A DNA stretch of 64,000 nucleotides from Thermococcus sp. (GTDB lineage: Archaea > Methanobacteriota_B > Thermococci > Thermococcales > Thermococcaceae), in the NCBI RefSeq assembly GCF_027011145.1, contig NZ_JALVAO010000060.1, positions 19,257 to 83,256 of the forward strand, given 5' to 3'. The translations under genes were made by a program, and so were the position numbers. Positions 25,404-34,220 of this stretch are shown here, one piece after another (within the stretch, counting starts at the first letter, position 1; every line of letters begins with the position of its first letter). The notes under the pieces were generated by a model. That model worked only from the letters and a program-made list of their open reading frames with translations. It was not told the DNA's origin and did no database searches.

Positions 25404-26585
25404 ATGTTCGAAGCCAAGCTCGTTTGCACTCACTGCGGTGCCGAATATCCCCTGGCATCGGGCATATACAAGTGTCCCAAGTGCGGGGCCCCCCTCGATG
25501 TGATCTACCACTACGAGGACATAGCTAACCTCATAGAGGACGACGACCCGTGGTTTAGGGAAAGCCCGCACGTCTGGAAGTATTGGATGTTTCTGCCAGT
25601 TTCGAACCTCAAGAGAATAGTCACCCTCAACGAGGGTGGCACGAGGCTCTACAGGCTCAAACGCCTTGAGGAAAAGCTCGACATAGGAAAGCTCTACGTC
25701 AAGTATGAGGGCGAGAATCCAACTGGGGCGTTCAAGGACAGGGGTTCGAGCGTTGAGATAACTAAGGCACTCGAATTCCACGCGAGGAGGGTTATAGTGG
25801 CCTCAACGGGGAACATGGCGGCGAGCGTTTCAGCCTACGGCGCCAAAGCCGGTCTCGAAGTGACCATAGTGGTTCCAGAGGGCACTCCAGAGGAGAAGTT
25901 AACCCAGGCGAGGATGTACGGGGCCAAGGTTGAGGTCTTCGGAAAGACCTACGACGAGGCTTTAGCTGAGGCCGAGAGGAAGGCCGTGGAGGAGGACTAC
26001 TATTTGACGGGCAACTACCACTACCGTGTGGAGGGACAGAAAACTACGGGCTTTGAAATACTCGACCAGCTCCGCTACAACGTTCCGGACTGGATTATCG
26101 TCCCAATCGGTGCTGGAACACACCTCAGGGCCATCTGGAAGGGGGTTAAGGAGTTCTACAAGGTCGGCCTCGTCGAGGATCTGCCGAGGATTGCCGGGGC
26201 TCAGATAGAGGGCTACGATGCGATAGTGAAGGCGTGGAAGACGGGTAAGCCGATTGAGAGAATAGAGAAGAAAGTTCCAACGATAGCGAGCGCCATAGCC
26301 GTGAAAAAGCCAGTTGACGGGGAGAACGTGATAAAGGCCGTTAATGAGAGCAACGGCCACTTGGATACGGTGACAAACAGGGAAACTGCTGAAGCTGGAA
26401 TGCTCCTCGGCAGGGAGGGAATCTTCGTGGAGCCCTCATCTGCAACAGCCTTGGCCCTCGCCAAGAAGATGCGCGAGGAGGGGGTAATAGACAAAGATGA
26501 AACCGTTGTGGTCGTTGCAACAGGACACGGCCTTAAGGACGTGAAAACGTGGGAGAAAGTTCTTTCAGGGAACTTCGTGATGTAA
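25404..26585 (+). CDS. thrC: Threonine synthase
   Basis: A 393-residue PLP enzyme converting O-phosphohomoserine to threonine. It begins with a zinc-ribbon-like CTHCGAEY...CPKCGAP region, then the PLP lysine motif NPTGAFKDRG, the phosphate-binding STGNMAASVSAYGAKAG and the C-terminal FVEPSSATALA. ATG at 25404 follows GGTGATTG; longer in-frame N-termini lack support. It is divergent from phr and overlaps the convergent tdk gene by 21 bases. Confidence 0.92.
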   Translation: MFEAKLVCTHCGAEYPLASGIYKCPKCGAPLDVIYHYEDIANLIEDDDPWFRESPHVWKYWMFLPVSNLKRIVTLNEGGTRLYRLKRLEEKLDIGKLYVKYEGENPTGAFKDRGSSVEITKALEFHARRVIVASTGNMAASVSAYGAKAGLEVTIVVPEGTPEEKLTQARMYGAKVEVFGKTYDEALAEAERKAVEEDYYLTGNYHYRVEGQKTTGFEILDQLRYNVPDWIIVPIGAGTHLRAIWKGVKEFYKVGLVEDLPRIAGAQIEGYDAIVKAWKTGKPIERIEKKVPTIASAIAVKKPVDGENVIKAVNESNGHLDTVTNRETAEAGMLLGREGIFVEPSSATALALAKKMREEGVIDKDETVVVVATGHGLKDVKTWEKVLSGNFVM

Positions 26586-27143
26586 ACGGCACCTCGCCTC
26601 GTAGCTTTCCTTTCCCCCTACCATTATCACCGGAGAGTCCCTTGGTGCTGGCTTCCCGTCTATGAGCCTCTGACTCCTCGTTGCCGGTCTTCCGCAGACG
26701 GTACAAACGGCCGTGAGGTAGACGATGTTGTCAGCCCTGACGAGCAGTTCCTTCATAACTGGAAACGGCTCGGCCTTGAAGTCGAGGTTGAGACCGCTCG
26801 CTATGACGTAAACCCCCTTGTCGGCAAGCTCGTTTAACGCTCCAACGATTTCCATCGGAAAGAACTGGACTTCATCGACCCCTATTACCTCAAAGCCTTC
26901 TCTGCTTGTCAGGTCGACTATCATTCGAACCCCATTCTCGTCCGTTGGAACCACATAGGCTTTGTATCTCAGACCGTTGTGGGCAACGACGTCGCTCGTT
27001 GAATAGCGGTTGTCTATGCTCGGCTTGAAGAGCGCGACTTTTCTCTTTGCGTAGGCCTGTCTCTCGATTCTCTTTATCAGCTCGCTCGTTTTTCCTGCAA
27101 ACATCGGGCCCGTAATGACTTCGAGAAAGCCTCCTGGATGCAT
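26565..27143 (-). CDS. tdk: Thymidine kinase
   Basis: A 192-residue type II thymidine kinase with P-loop GPMFAGKTSELIK (about 12-24), the catalytic GVDEVQFF segment, the lasso-like ASGLNLDFKAEPF and zinc-binding cysteines in CTVCGRPA and near the C-terminal RCRLHH. It salvages thymidine to dTMP. ATG at 27143 follows GGTGG. Confidence 0.93.
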   Translation of the reverse strand: MHPGGFLEVITGPMFAGKTSELIKRIERQAYAKRKVALFKPSIDNRYSTSDVVAHNGLRYKAYVVPTDENGVRMIVDLTSREGFEVIGVDEVQFFPMEIVGALNELADKGVYVIASGLNLDFKAEPFPVMKELLVRADNIVYLTAVCTVCGRPATRSQRLIDGKPAPRDSPVIMVGGKESYEARCRLHHEVP

Positions 27144-27238
27144 GGGACCACCGTTTGACCTTGGGTTTGTGCGTTAAATTACCTTCGGAGAAAAGTTTGA
27201 AGGAAAGACGAAAAGAAACTTCAAAAGCGGGCACTCCA

Positions 27239-28573
27239 TCAGACGGGCGTAACGTGGCCCCACTTCTCGAGGGCCCTGGCGAGCTCCTTGTGGGTCTTCG
27301 CGTATTCATCAAGGGGTATTCCCTGCATTATGGCATCGATTGCCTGCCTGACGGCTCTAGCTCCGGCCTTGGGTCCATCGGGGTGGCCCATCGTTCCACC
27401 GCCGAGCTGGAGCACTATATCCTTACCGAGGGCCTCTATGACGGGCTCGATGTTGCCGGGGTGAAGACCTCCTGAGCTAGTCGGGAAGACGGGTTTTATG
27501 TGGTAGAACTTCTGCTCAAGGTGGAAGACGTCGTTCTCATCTGGGACGTAGTGGCTCTCGGTGATTATTCTCTTGTACTGGATTACCTCCCACTTGGTTC
27601 CCTCGAGCTTTCCGGCACCGGCAGTTCCAACGTGGAGCTGGTCAACACCGATTACCCTTGCGAGTTTCGCCAGAACGAACATCGAGATGCCGTGGTAGGG
27701 GTTCCTGTCGAAGGCAGCATGCATCGCCCTGTGGGCGTGCAGAGCTATGCCGTAATCTTCGGCAAGCTCGCGAATGTAATCGAGAACGCCCCATCCAAGG
27801 ACAACGATGTCAATCATCGCATGTGGAACACCGTAGTCTGCCAAGAGTTCGAGCCTTCTCTCCATTTCCAGAACGGGGGCGGTTATGTTTGCAAACCAGG
27901 TCTTCTTCTCTCCTGTCTCGTTTTCTGCCTTCTCCATGGCCTTGGTAACGACCTTGACGCGCTCCTCAAAGCGGTTGTACCACGGGCTTGTGAGGTTCTC
28001 ATCGTCCTTCAGGTAATCGGCTCCACCCGTGTAGAGGTCGAGGGCAAGCTTGTAGAGTTCCTCAGGGGAGTAGCCGACCTTCGGCTTTGGAACGACACCG
28101 TAGAGGGGCCTGTCGTATATTTCAAGTTTCTTCCTCACACCCTCAATACCGAAGGCCGGTCCGGGGTAGTCCCTGAGGAACTTCTCGGGGAGATATATAT
28201 CCTCGAGGCGAAGCCACTTAACACGCTTCATTCCAAAGATGTTCCCGGCAACACTTGCCAGAAAGCCGGGCATGTTGAAGTCTTCGAAGATATGGAGGGG
28301 GTATGCGATTTTTACAATCCAGCTCCCATCGCCCATATCAACGAAGTCGTAAGCTTTGGCCGAAAGGTCGGCCCATCTTTCCTGCTCATACCACTCATAA
28401 AGCGTCGTCCAGGTTCCCGTTGAGCTCTCAGCGGCAACGGCTCCTGCCGCCTGCTCTATAGTGTACCCTTCCGCAGGTGTAACGCGGAAAACAGCTATCA
28501 CGTCCCTCTTCCTGTTTGGCTCGTAGTCCTTGTCCACGTAGTAGTCGTATATTTTGTCGAACTTCTCCACCAT
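27239..28573 (-). CDS. rbcL: Type III ribulose-1,5-bisphosphate carboxylase/oxygenase
   Basis: A 444-residue RuBisCO, the same length as the T. kodakarensis enzyme and similar along its whole length. Visible catalytic residues are Lys163 (VPKPKVG), the carbamylated Lys189 with Asp191 and Glu192 (YLKDDENL), HRAMHA and the loop-6 GTAGAGKLEG. In archaea it works in the nucleoside/AMP degradation pathway rather than a Calvin cycle, fixing CO2 to ribulose bisphosphate to give 3-phosphoglycerate. ATG at 28573 follows GAGGAGGT. AMP phosphorylase and R15P isomerase are not in this window. Confidence 0.97.
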   Translation of the reverse strand: MVEKFDKIYDYYVDKDYEPNRKRDVIAVFRVTPAEGYTIEQAAGAVAAESSTGTWTTLYEWYEQERWADLSAKAYDFVDMGDGSWIVKIAYPLHIFEDFNMPGFLASVAGNIFGMKRVKWLRLEDIYLPEKFLRDYPGPAFGIEGVRKKLEIYDRPLYGVVPKPKVGYSPEELYKLALDLYTGGADYLKDDENLTSPWYNRFEERVKVVTKAMEKAENETGEKKTWFANITAPVLEMERRLELLADYGVPHAMIDIVVLGWGVLDYIRELAEDYGIALHAHRAMHAAFDRNPYHGISMFVLAKLARVIGVDQLHVGTAGAGKLEGTKWEVIQYKRIITESHYVPDENDVFHLEQKFYHIKPVFPTSSGGLHPGNIEPVIEALGKDIVLQLGGGTMGHPDGPKAGARAVRQAIDAIMQGIPLDEYAKTHKELARALEKWGHVTPV

Positions 28574-28597
28574 TTGCATCACCTCCTCGGTAAACAT

Positions 28598-28924
28598 TCT
28601 ATAGCATCATGAACTATAAAAAACATACTGCCAAATTATGTGGATTGACGAACTTATATTTTCATAAATGATACGATGTTTGGAAATTCTCTTATCCGTA
28701 TTTGGACTTTGGAGGTCTTTTTTGCCCTTTCATAATCTTCCACCAAGGGTTGCCGTTTCCCTGTAAACTAGTGAATATCCCAAGGGATTAAAAGTTCTCG
28801 ACGATTAACTGAAATTGCGCCGATAGACCCATTCAGAGGGCTTCTTTTCCGAAAAGTTTATATATGCCTTCCCTCCTAGAATAGAACGCAGAAACCTGCA
28901 AAAAAGAAATAGGAGGTGTTGTGG
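28598..28924. promoter_or_regulatory. Intergenic region between rbcL and histone gene with two divergent promoters
   Basis: No gene is seen in these roughly 325 bases. On the minus strand TTTTTATAG (about 28614-28624) is the likely rbcL TATA box, giving a leader of about 20 bases. On the plus strand GTTTATATAT (28856-28865) is the likely histone TATA box, giving a leader of about 35-40 bases ending with GGAGGTG. The middle part holds no recognisable element. Confidence 0.55.
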
Positions 28925-29128
28925 ATGGCTGAGCTTCCAATTGCCCCGGTTGACAGGCTTATTAGGAAGGCCGGTGCCGCTCGCGTTAGCGAGGAGGCCG
29001 CCAAGGTCCTCGCCGAGCACCTCGAGGAGAAGGCCCTCGAGATTGCCAAGAAGGCCGTTGCCCTCGCCCAGCACGCCGGCAGGAAGACCGTCAAGGCCGA
29101 GGACATCAAGCTTGCCATCAAGAGCTGA
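28925..29128 (+). CDS. Archaeal histone
   Basis: A 67-residue histone-fold protein starting [18 protein letters not shown], with [16 protein letters not shown] and a [18 protein letters not shown] ending. It is the usual size and dimer-forming type that polymerises on DNA as hypernucleosomes. It has no tails. By gene order it corresponds to one of the two T. kodakarensis histones (probably HTkB). ATG at 28925 follows GGAGGTG with seven bases spacing. Confidence 0.97.
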   Translation: MAELPIAPVDRLIRKAGAARVSEEAAKVLAEHLEEKALEIAKKAVALAQHAGRKTVKAEDIKLAIKS

Positions 29129-29143
29129 TGGCTTTTCTTTCCT

Positions 29144-29632
29144 TTACCATAGTTTTATCCTTTTAACCTCTGGCTCTTCTCCGGGTTTTAAGAGGACAAA
29201 ACCCGGCTCGTCCCACCTCGGGAACGTTGGAGAACCCGGGTTGAGGAGGTTGACCCTTTTCCCGTACAAACTGAAGGAATCAAAGTAGAAGCGGTGGGTG
29301 TGACCAAAGATTAGCAAATCAACTTCCATATCGAGGGCCTTGAGGGTCAAAAACTGGGCGTTGAGCGAAAGGAGCTGGTGGCCGTGTATGAGGCCTATTC
29401 TAAGTCCTTGCACTTCTATGGTCTCCTCCTCCGGGAGGTTGAGGTAATCAACGTTTCCCCTAACTGCAACGGTCGGTGCTATCTCCTCAAGCGTTTCGAG
29501 CACTTCCGGAGAGGTTATATCCCCAGCGTGGAATATGAGCTCTGGCCTTGTTTCCCTAAGTTTTTCCAAAAGGGGAAGTGGAAGGGCCTTTGCCTTGTCT
29601 CCAACGTGGGTGTCGCTCAGTACCGCTATCAT
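29144..29632 (-). CDS. YfcE/MJ0936-like metallophosphoesterase
   Basis: A 162-residue calcineurin-like phosphoesterase with SDTHVGD (motif I), HAGDI (II), GNVDY (III), HGHQL (IV) and FGHTHR (V), the MJ0936/YfcE pattern. It hydrolyses phosphodiesters with Mn2+ or Ni2+; the physiological substrate is unknown. ATG at 29632 lies just after the tfb stop, so the genes are probably co-transcribed. Confidence 0.9.
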   Translation of the reverse strand: MIAVLSDTHVGDKAKALPLPLLEKLRETRPELIFHAGDITSPEVLETLEEIAPTVAVRGNVDYLNLPEEETIEVQGLRIGLIHGHQLLSLNAQFLTLKALDMEVDLLIFGHTHRFYFDSFSLYGKRVNLLNPGSPTFPRWDEPGFVLLKPGEEPEVKRIKLW

Positions 29633-29634
29633 AC

Positions 29635-30555
29635 TCACATCGGGACGTTTATTCCAAGTTTTTCAACGAGCTCCTTGTAGCGGTTCCTCACGGTTACCTC
29701 TGTAACGTGAGCTACCTCTGCCACTTCACGTTGCGTTTTCTTCTCCCCTTCGAGGAGGGACGCTATGTAGAGAGCAGCGGCGGCCAGGCCTGTGGGCCCT
29801 TTTCCGCTGGTTATACCGCGCTTTATGGCCTCGCGAAGGATTTCCTTTGCGCGCTCCTTCGTCCTTGAGCTTACCCCAAGGGCGTCTCCAAAGCGGTCAA
29901 CGTATTCAATTGGACTCGTAGGACGGAGGTTCAGGTTGAGGCCCCTCGCGAGGAAGCGGTAACTCCTCCCAATTTCCTTCTTGGTTACCTTAGAAACGGC
30001 CGCAATCTCGTCGAGGGTCCTCGGGATTCCCTCCATACGGCAGGCCGCGTATAGAGCAGCTGAAACCATTCCCTCTATCGACCTTCCACGGATGAGCTTC
30101 TTCATAACGGCTTTCCTGTAGAGGGAAGCGGCGACCTCCTTTACCCTTCTCGGAAGGCGCATCTGTGCCGCCATTCTGTCGAGCTCACTGAGCGCGAAGG
30201 CGAGATTCCTCTCGGCGGCATCGTTTATGCGCATTCTTCTCTGCCACATGCGGAGCCTTCTCATCTTCGAGCGATACATCCCGGTTATCTGGTTGCCGTG
30301 TATGTCCTTATCGCGCCAGTCTATGTCGGTTGAGAGGCCTTTGTCGTGTATCATAAGCGTCATCGGCGCACCGGTTCTGGCGCGTTTTGCCCTCTGGTCC
30401 GGGTCGAAGGCCCTCCACTCCGGCCCCTCATCGACCACGTTCTCCTCAATCACATAACCGCAGACCTTACAGACTATCTCACCCCTTCTGGGGTCGTATA
30501 TAAACTCCGTTGACCCGCACACGGGACAAACCCTTTTCGGAGTAATCGCTCTCAC
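29635..30555 (-). CDS. tfb: Transcription initiation factor B (TFB)
   Basis: A 306-residue TFB: zinc ribbon with Cys10, Cys13, Cys29 and Cys32, B-reader/linker region (about 45-105, including [19 protein letters not shown]) and two cyclin folds (about 108-200 and 205-300) with the BRE-contacting helix [16 protein letters not shown]. It recruits RNA polymerase to TBP-DNA. Synteny with T. kodakarensis suggests TFB2. The gene starts with GTG overlapping the gar1 stop by four bases, indicating translational coupling. Confidence 0.95.
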   Translation of the reverse strand: MRAITPKRVCPVCGSTEFIYDPRRGEIVCKVCGYVIEENVVDEGPEWRAFDPDQRAKRARTGAPMTLMIHDKGLSTDIDWRDKDIHGNQITGMYRSKMRRLRMWQRRMRINDAAERNLAFALSELDRMAAQMRLPRRVKEVAASLYRKAVMKKLIRGRSIEGMVSAALYAACRMEGIPRTLDEIAAVSKVTKKEIGRSYRFLARGLNLNLRPTSPIEYVDRFGDALGVSSRTKERAKEILREAIKRGITSGKGPTGLAAAALYIASLLEGEKKTQREVAEVAHVTEVTVRNRYKELVEKLGINVPM

Positions 30556-30875
30556 CCCCTTCTTCTGGGGGCGGGGCGAGAACGCTTGACTCTTCTAGAA
30601 TCCTTGGTTTTCTTGGCTTTAGCCTTTTTACTAGATTTTTTACCCCTCTTCCTTTTATCCACGTAGAGAAGAGCCCCAACGTACTTCTCGGGATTCTTAA
30701 CCCTTGGTTTGACGGCAACATAGGGATAATCAACGGGACCGAAAACATCCTTAACAATACCAACGGGCTTCAAATCCTTGTCAACAACGGGTTCGTTGAG
30801 CGATGGAACCCAGTTCGTCCTGACTATCAGGAAACCCTGCTTCGCGTAGTGAGAAACCTTCCCCAGGCGCTTCAT
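30552..30875 (-). CDS. gar1: H/ACA ribonucleoprotein protein Gar1
   Basis: A 107-residue beta-barrel protein ([40 protein letters not shown]) with a strongly basic C-terminal tail (lysine/arginine stretches from about residue 78). It binds Cbf5 and speeds turnover of RNA-guided pseudouridylation. ATG at 30875 follows GGGGTGGGG. It is the first gene of the gar1-tfb-phosphoesterase operon. Confidence 0.9.
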   Translation of the reverse strand: MKRLGKVSHYAKQGFLIVRTNWVPSLNEPVVDKDLKPVGIVKDVFGPVDYPYVAVKPRVKNPEKYVGALLYVDKRKRGKKSSKKAKAKKTKDSRRVKRSRPAPRRRG

Positions 30876-30998
30876 AGCCCCACCCCAAAACGGCATCTCC
30901 TTTTAAACTTTTCGCTTTTTACCTTAAAAGCCTTTTGGTATTCTGAGAAAGGTTTTTAACACCAAATCACAAACAATAAAAGATTGGGACGGGTAAAA

Positions 30999-31823
30999 AT
31001 GAGATGCCTTGTCGTCGGTCACGTCGTCAGGGACGTAATAAGGCGCGGTTCGAAAATCGAAGAGAGGCTGGGTGGTGGTGCATACTATTCTGCTCTAGCT
31101 CTATCCCGTTTCTGCGACGTTGAGGTTCTTACGAGCTTTTCAACCCTCCCGGAGGAGTGGATTGACGAGCTCCGCTTCCTCGGAAAGTTAACGGTTCTTC
31201 CCTCTGAGGAGACGACCTCCTACGAGCTAACCTACATTGACTCCAACAGGCGGGAGCTCAGGCTAATCTCGCGCGCCTCTCCAATCAACGAACTTCCTGT
31301 TGGGAGATACGATGCCATACTGCTGAATCCCGTTGCAAACGAGATTCCGGAGGAACTCGTTAAGGAGGCCCTTGACAGGGCTAGGCTTGTCTCCGCAGAC
31401 GTTCAGGGGTTCATACGCTCACCTGAACCGGGTCCCGTAAGGCTCATCAGGAGGGACGGGTCTTTCCTGAAGGGTGTCAACGTTCTCCACGGGGATGTAA
31501 ACGAGATTGACTACCTTGCCCTAGACCCTGACTCCTTTGACGTCCTTCTGCTCTCCAACGGGCCCAATCCCGGCACCGCTTACCTCCGTGGAAGACCATA
31601 TCGTTTTGTTCCCGTTAGAGTGGAGGTGGAGGAATCAACGGGTGCTGGGGACGTCTTTCTCGGGGCCTTCACCGGTTTTTACATGAACTGTCCGTTCATC
31701 CAGTCCCTTAAGAGGGCCGTTGCCTTTACGGCGCTCTTCTTAAAGTACCGCTCAGTCGATTTTGGGATGGACGAGGTGAGCGAGCTCTCGAGGAGGGTAA
31801 CCGTTGAGGCTTTAAGCGGTTGA
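30999..31823 (+). CDS. PfkB-family kinase, likely myo-inositol 3-kinase
   Basis: A 274-residue ribokinase-fold enzyme with an early [12 protein letters not shown] motif and the ATP/anion-hole motif [13 protein letters not shown] (Asp218 catalytic). By size and gene order (next to gar1, TFB and a Nudix gene) it corresponds to the T. kodakarensis protein TK2285, which I recall was shown to phosphorylate myo-inositol. That assignment rests on synteny and memory; another sugar substrate is possible. ATG at 30999 follows GGG; the upstream TTG is not convincing. Confidence 0.78.
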   Translation: MRCLVVGHVVRDVIRRGSKIEERLGGGAYYSALALSRFCDVEVLTSFSTLPEEWIDELRFLGKLTVLPSEETTSYELTYIDSNRRELRLISRASPINELPVGRYDAILLNPVANEIPEELVKEALDRARLVSADVQGFIRSPEPGPVRLIRRDGSFLKGVNVLHGDVNEIDYLALDPDSFDVLLLSNGPNPGTAYLRGRPYRFVPVRVEVEESTGAGDVFLGAFTGFYMNCPFIQSLKRAVAFTALFLKYRSVDFGMDEVSELSRRVTVEALSG

Positions 31824-31836
31824 GCTGAAGAATGAA

Positions 31837-31896
31837 CGACCGATGATGAAACGTCAGCACGCTGAACGCTGATGAGAAGGGACTTCCCTGAGGTGA
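31837..31896 (+). ncRNA. C/D box methylation-guide sRNA
   Basis: A textbook archaeal layout in about 60 bases. Box C is ATGATGA (31843-31849), then a 12-base guide; box D' is CTGA (31862-31865), then a three-base spacer. Box C' is CTGATGA (31869-31875), then a 12-base guide; box D is CTGA (31888-31891). ACC (31839-31841) can pair with GGT (31892-31894) as a short terminal stem. The D' guide AACGTCAGCACG predicts target CGUGCUGACGUU, and the D guide GAAGGGACTTCC predicts target GGAAGUCCCUUC. The methylated base would be the one opposite the fifth guide position upstream of each D box. It sits between two co-directional genes with no separate promoter evident and overlaps the ribosome-binding site of the next gene. 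Confidence 0.85.
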
Positions 31897-31901
31897 ATGG
31901 T

Positions 31902-32414
31902 ATGGACAGATACGTCCTTCTTGTTAAAGCACCCAAGGATGAGGACATAAGCGGATTCAGAGAGGAAGTAAAGAGACTCGCCGAAGAGCACGGTCTAAAG
32001 GCCGAGCTCCACAGGTGCATAGGCCTTACAGTGGACGGCGTTATCCTCTACAAAGGTGGCGTCGTTCTCATAAAGAGAAAGAGGGAGCCCTTTAAGGACA
32101 GCTTTGCCCTGCCGGGTGGTTTCGTGGAGTACGGGGAAACCGTTGAGGAAGCTTTGAAACGGGAGATGAAGGAAGAGACGGGTCTCGACGTCAGAATCCT
32201 GAGAGTGGTGGGGGTTTACTCCGAGCCAGACAGGGACCCGAGGGGGCACACGGTTTCAGTTGCTTTCCTCTGCATCGGAGAGGGTGAGCTCAAAGCCGGC
32301 GACGATGCGAAGGAAGTTCACGTCGTCCCTATTGATGAGGCCGAGAAACTTCCTCTGGCCTTTGATCATGCAAAGATACTCAGGGATGCACTTCACCCTA
32401 AAGACTGCTGGTGA
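31902..32414 (+). CDS. Nudix hydrolase, ADP-ribose pyrophosphatase-like
   Basis: A 170-residue protein with a complete Nudix box (GGFVEYGETVEEALKREM followed by KEETGLD, about residues 75-97), preceded by FALPGGF. The N-terminal 45 residues form a small extra domain. It probably hydrolyses ADP-ribose or another nucleoside diphosphate derivative. ATG at 31902 has GAGGTG (31890-31895) six bases upstream; that GAGGTG overlaps box D of the guide RNA. An ATG at 31872 would place the start inside the sRNA and is rejected. Confidence 0.9.
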   Translation: MDRYVLLVKAPKDEDISGFREEVKRLAEEHGLKAELHRCIGLTVDGVILYKGGVVLIKRKREPFKDSFALPGGFVEYGETVEEALKREMKEETGLDVRILRVVGVYSEPDRDPRGHTVSVAFLCIGEGELKAGDDAKEVHVVPIDEAEKLPLAFDHAKILRDALHPKDCW

Positions 32415-32419
32415 TTGCC

Positions 32420-32776
32420 ATGAGACTTGAATACCCGGCCTTTGGGAAGATAATCGTTGACGGAAAAACCTACGAGCATGACATCGTGGTTTACCCGAGC
32501 GGAAGGGTCGAGAAGAGGAAGAAGTGGCTGAGCAAGGGCAAACACAGGACGAGCCACAAGCTCGACCCTGAGGAGCTGAGGGAGTACCTGAGGGAGGACT
32601 TCGACGTTCTGATAGTCGGCACGGGTTTTTACGGCTACCTCTCCCTCCTCCCTGAGAGCAGGGCCCTCGTTGAGGGGAAAGGGGTGGTGGAACTTCCCAC
32701 AGGAAAGGCCGTCGAGCTCTTCAACGAGCTCTGGGGAAAGAAAAGAGTCCTGGGAATCTTTCACGTCACCTGCTGA
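32420..32776 (+). CDS. Mth938-domain (DUF498/NDUFAF3-like) protein
   Basis: A 118-residue protein of the Mth938 family: YPAFGKIIVDGKTYEHDIVVYPSG in two conserved pieces, VLIVGTGFYGYLSLLPES and LPTGKAVELFNEL. The family is structurally known, and eukaryotic relatives assist complex I assembly; the archaeal role is unknown. ATG at 32420 follows GGTGATTG. It is five bases after the Nudix gene and overlaps the convergent permease by 11 bases. Confidence 0.85.
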   Translation: MRLEYPAFGKIIVDGKTYEHDIVVYPSGRVEKRKKWLSKGKHRTSHKLDPEELREYLREDFDVLIVGTGFYGYLSLLPESRALVEGKGVVELPTGKAVELFNELWGKKRVLGIFHVTC

Positions 32777-34220
32777 GGTACCAGAGCAGGAGCGTGTCCA
32801 CAGCCAGAAGGAAGGGAACTGAAAGGAACCACCTGAGGTACCACAGTCCCCCGGTTATTCCGACGATTAAGCCGTTTACAGCGAGGGTAGCCAGCATTTT
32901 CTTCCACGTTGTCTGGGGTAGTGAGACTTCCTCCGCTTTCCAGTAGAACACCGCGAGGGCCGTTCCGGAGGTGGCAACGGGCAGGAGTACCGCCAGTGGG
33001 AGAACCTTTAAGGCTTCTGAGGTTTTGAGGGATAAAACTGCTGTAGCGAGTGTCCCAGAAACCACGGGAATCGTTGCCATGGTAATTATCTTTCCCCGAA
33101 GGAAGGTTTTCAGCTCCAGTGGGAGAGTCCTGAGAACCTCAAAGGCCCTCCCGTCTATTTTGAGGACGGCATCTATAGAAATCGCCGACGTCCAGCCCAC
33201 TGCCAGGACGAACCCGAGGGCCGCGCTACCGCTTCCCGAGTTTATTGCCCCTATCAGAGAGGGGATTATGACGACAATCGGCATCAGGAGCCCGGTTAAA
33301 AGCGACGTGTTCCGCGAGGCAACCTTGAAGTCCTTTAGCGCTAGCGCCAGGGCCGGGGAATGGAGAGAAATTCTTCCGGTGGTTTTTCTTCCCCCGGTTG
33401 CGGTTCCTTCGCTTATTCTCGCCCAGAGCCTCCTGACGGTTAGGACGTAAACCGTCCCGATGACCAACCCATATGCTATGAGAAGGCCGATTGAGAGGAG
33501 CGGTTTTTCAACGGTTGAAACGGAGAAGGGATACGCTACCGAGTACCTCTGGAAGACCTCCTTCAGGCCCTCGTAGTGAGTGGCAACGTAACGCTGGAAG
33601 TAGTTCAGGCCATAGAAAAGGGACATCACAACTAGAATTCCAAGGGCCTTGAGTGCCGTCTTAACGCCCGAGAACCTTCCGCCGGAGACCCTTCCGAACC
33701 GGTCGTATATGAAAAGGCCGAGGGTGTGGCCGAGCATCGTCCCCGTTATCGCCCACGCAAAGCCGAGCAGTCCATTTAATGCTCCAAGCCTTAGAGCCAG
33801 TGCAACCGACGGAGCAAGTAGGAAGAGGGCCGTTGGAAGCTCTATGGTGAGGAGAAGAACGCTTAGATACCTCCCCCCAACCTCAATGGGAAGCGACAGC
33901 AGGGGCTCAAAGAGGCCGAGCGAGACCGCGTACTGGGCAGTTACGGCCGTTCCGTAGAGGGCCATTATCATGGGTATCATGCAGTAGCTCGCGTATATTA
34001 CGGCGGAACCTCCGGGGTCCTTTGTGTAGTACACAGCTGGGGAGAGAATAAGCCCGAACAGCGAGTACAGAATTGACTGGCTGATAAGGGCCCTTTTCAG
34101 GCTTCCTCCCCTTTTGAAGGCCTTCGAGAACTTTTCCCAGTCCGCCGAAAGCTGGGGGTTTGCCTTCAACCGTCTGTAGGTCATCTCGCGGTAGAGGACG
34201 CGTATGATTTCCCATTCCAT
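32766..34220 (-). CDS. ABC-2 type exporter permease
   Basis: A 484-residue polytopic membrane protein with about twelve hydrophobic segments and a cytoplasmic middle section (about 270-295, RISEGTATGGRKTTGR). It resembles the two-fold ABC-2 permeases found beside CcmA-like ATPases in Thermococcales. The substrate is unknown. It begins at the last base of the ATPase gene, with GGAGG upstream, so the two are an operon. Confidence 0.82.
   Translation of the reverse strand: MEWEIIRVLYREMTYRRLKANPQLSADWEKFSKAFKRGGSLKRALISQSILYSLFGLILSPAVYYTKDPGGSAVIYASYCMIPMIMALYGTAVTAQYAVSLGLFEPLLSLPIEVGGRYLSVLLLTIELPTALFLLAPSVALALRLGALNGLLGFAWAITGTMLGHTLGLFIYDRFGRVSGGRFSGVKTALKALGILVVMSLFYGLNYFQRYVATHYEGLKEVFQRYSVAYPFSVSTVEKPLLSIGLLIAYGLVIGTVYVLTVRRLWARISEGTATGGRKTTGRISLHSPALALALKDFKVASRNTSLLTGLLMPIVVIIPSLIGAINSGSGSAALGFVLAVGWTSAISIDAVLKIDGRAFEVLRTLPLELKTFLRGKIITMATIPVVSGTLATAVLSLKTSEALKVLPLAVLLPVATSGTALAVFYWKAEEVSLPQTTWKKMLATLAVNGLIVGITGGLWYLRWFLSVPFLLAVDTLLLWYLSR

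Noticed and set aside
27500..28423. Long open frame on the plus strand opposite rbcL
   Set aside because: It is entirely antisense to a clear RuBisCO gene; the translation has no recognisable domain and no ribosome-binding site supports it.
31872..31901. Upstream ATG as start of the Nudix gene
   Set aside because: It lies in box C' of the guide RNA with no ribosome-binding site, while ATG at 31902 has a well-spaced GAGGTG.
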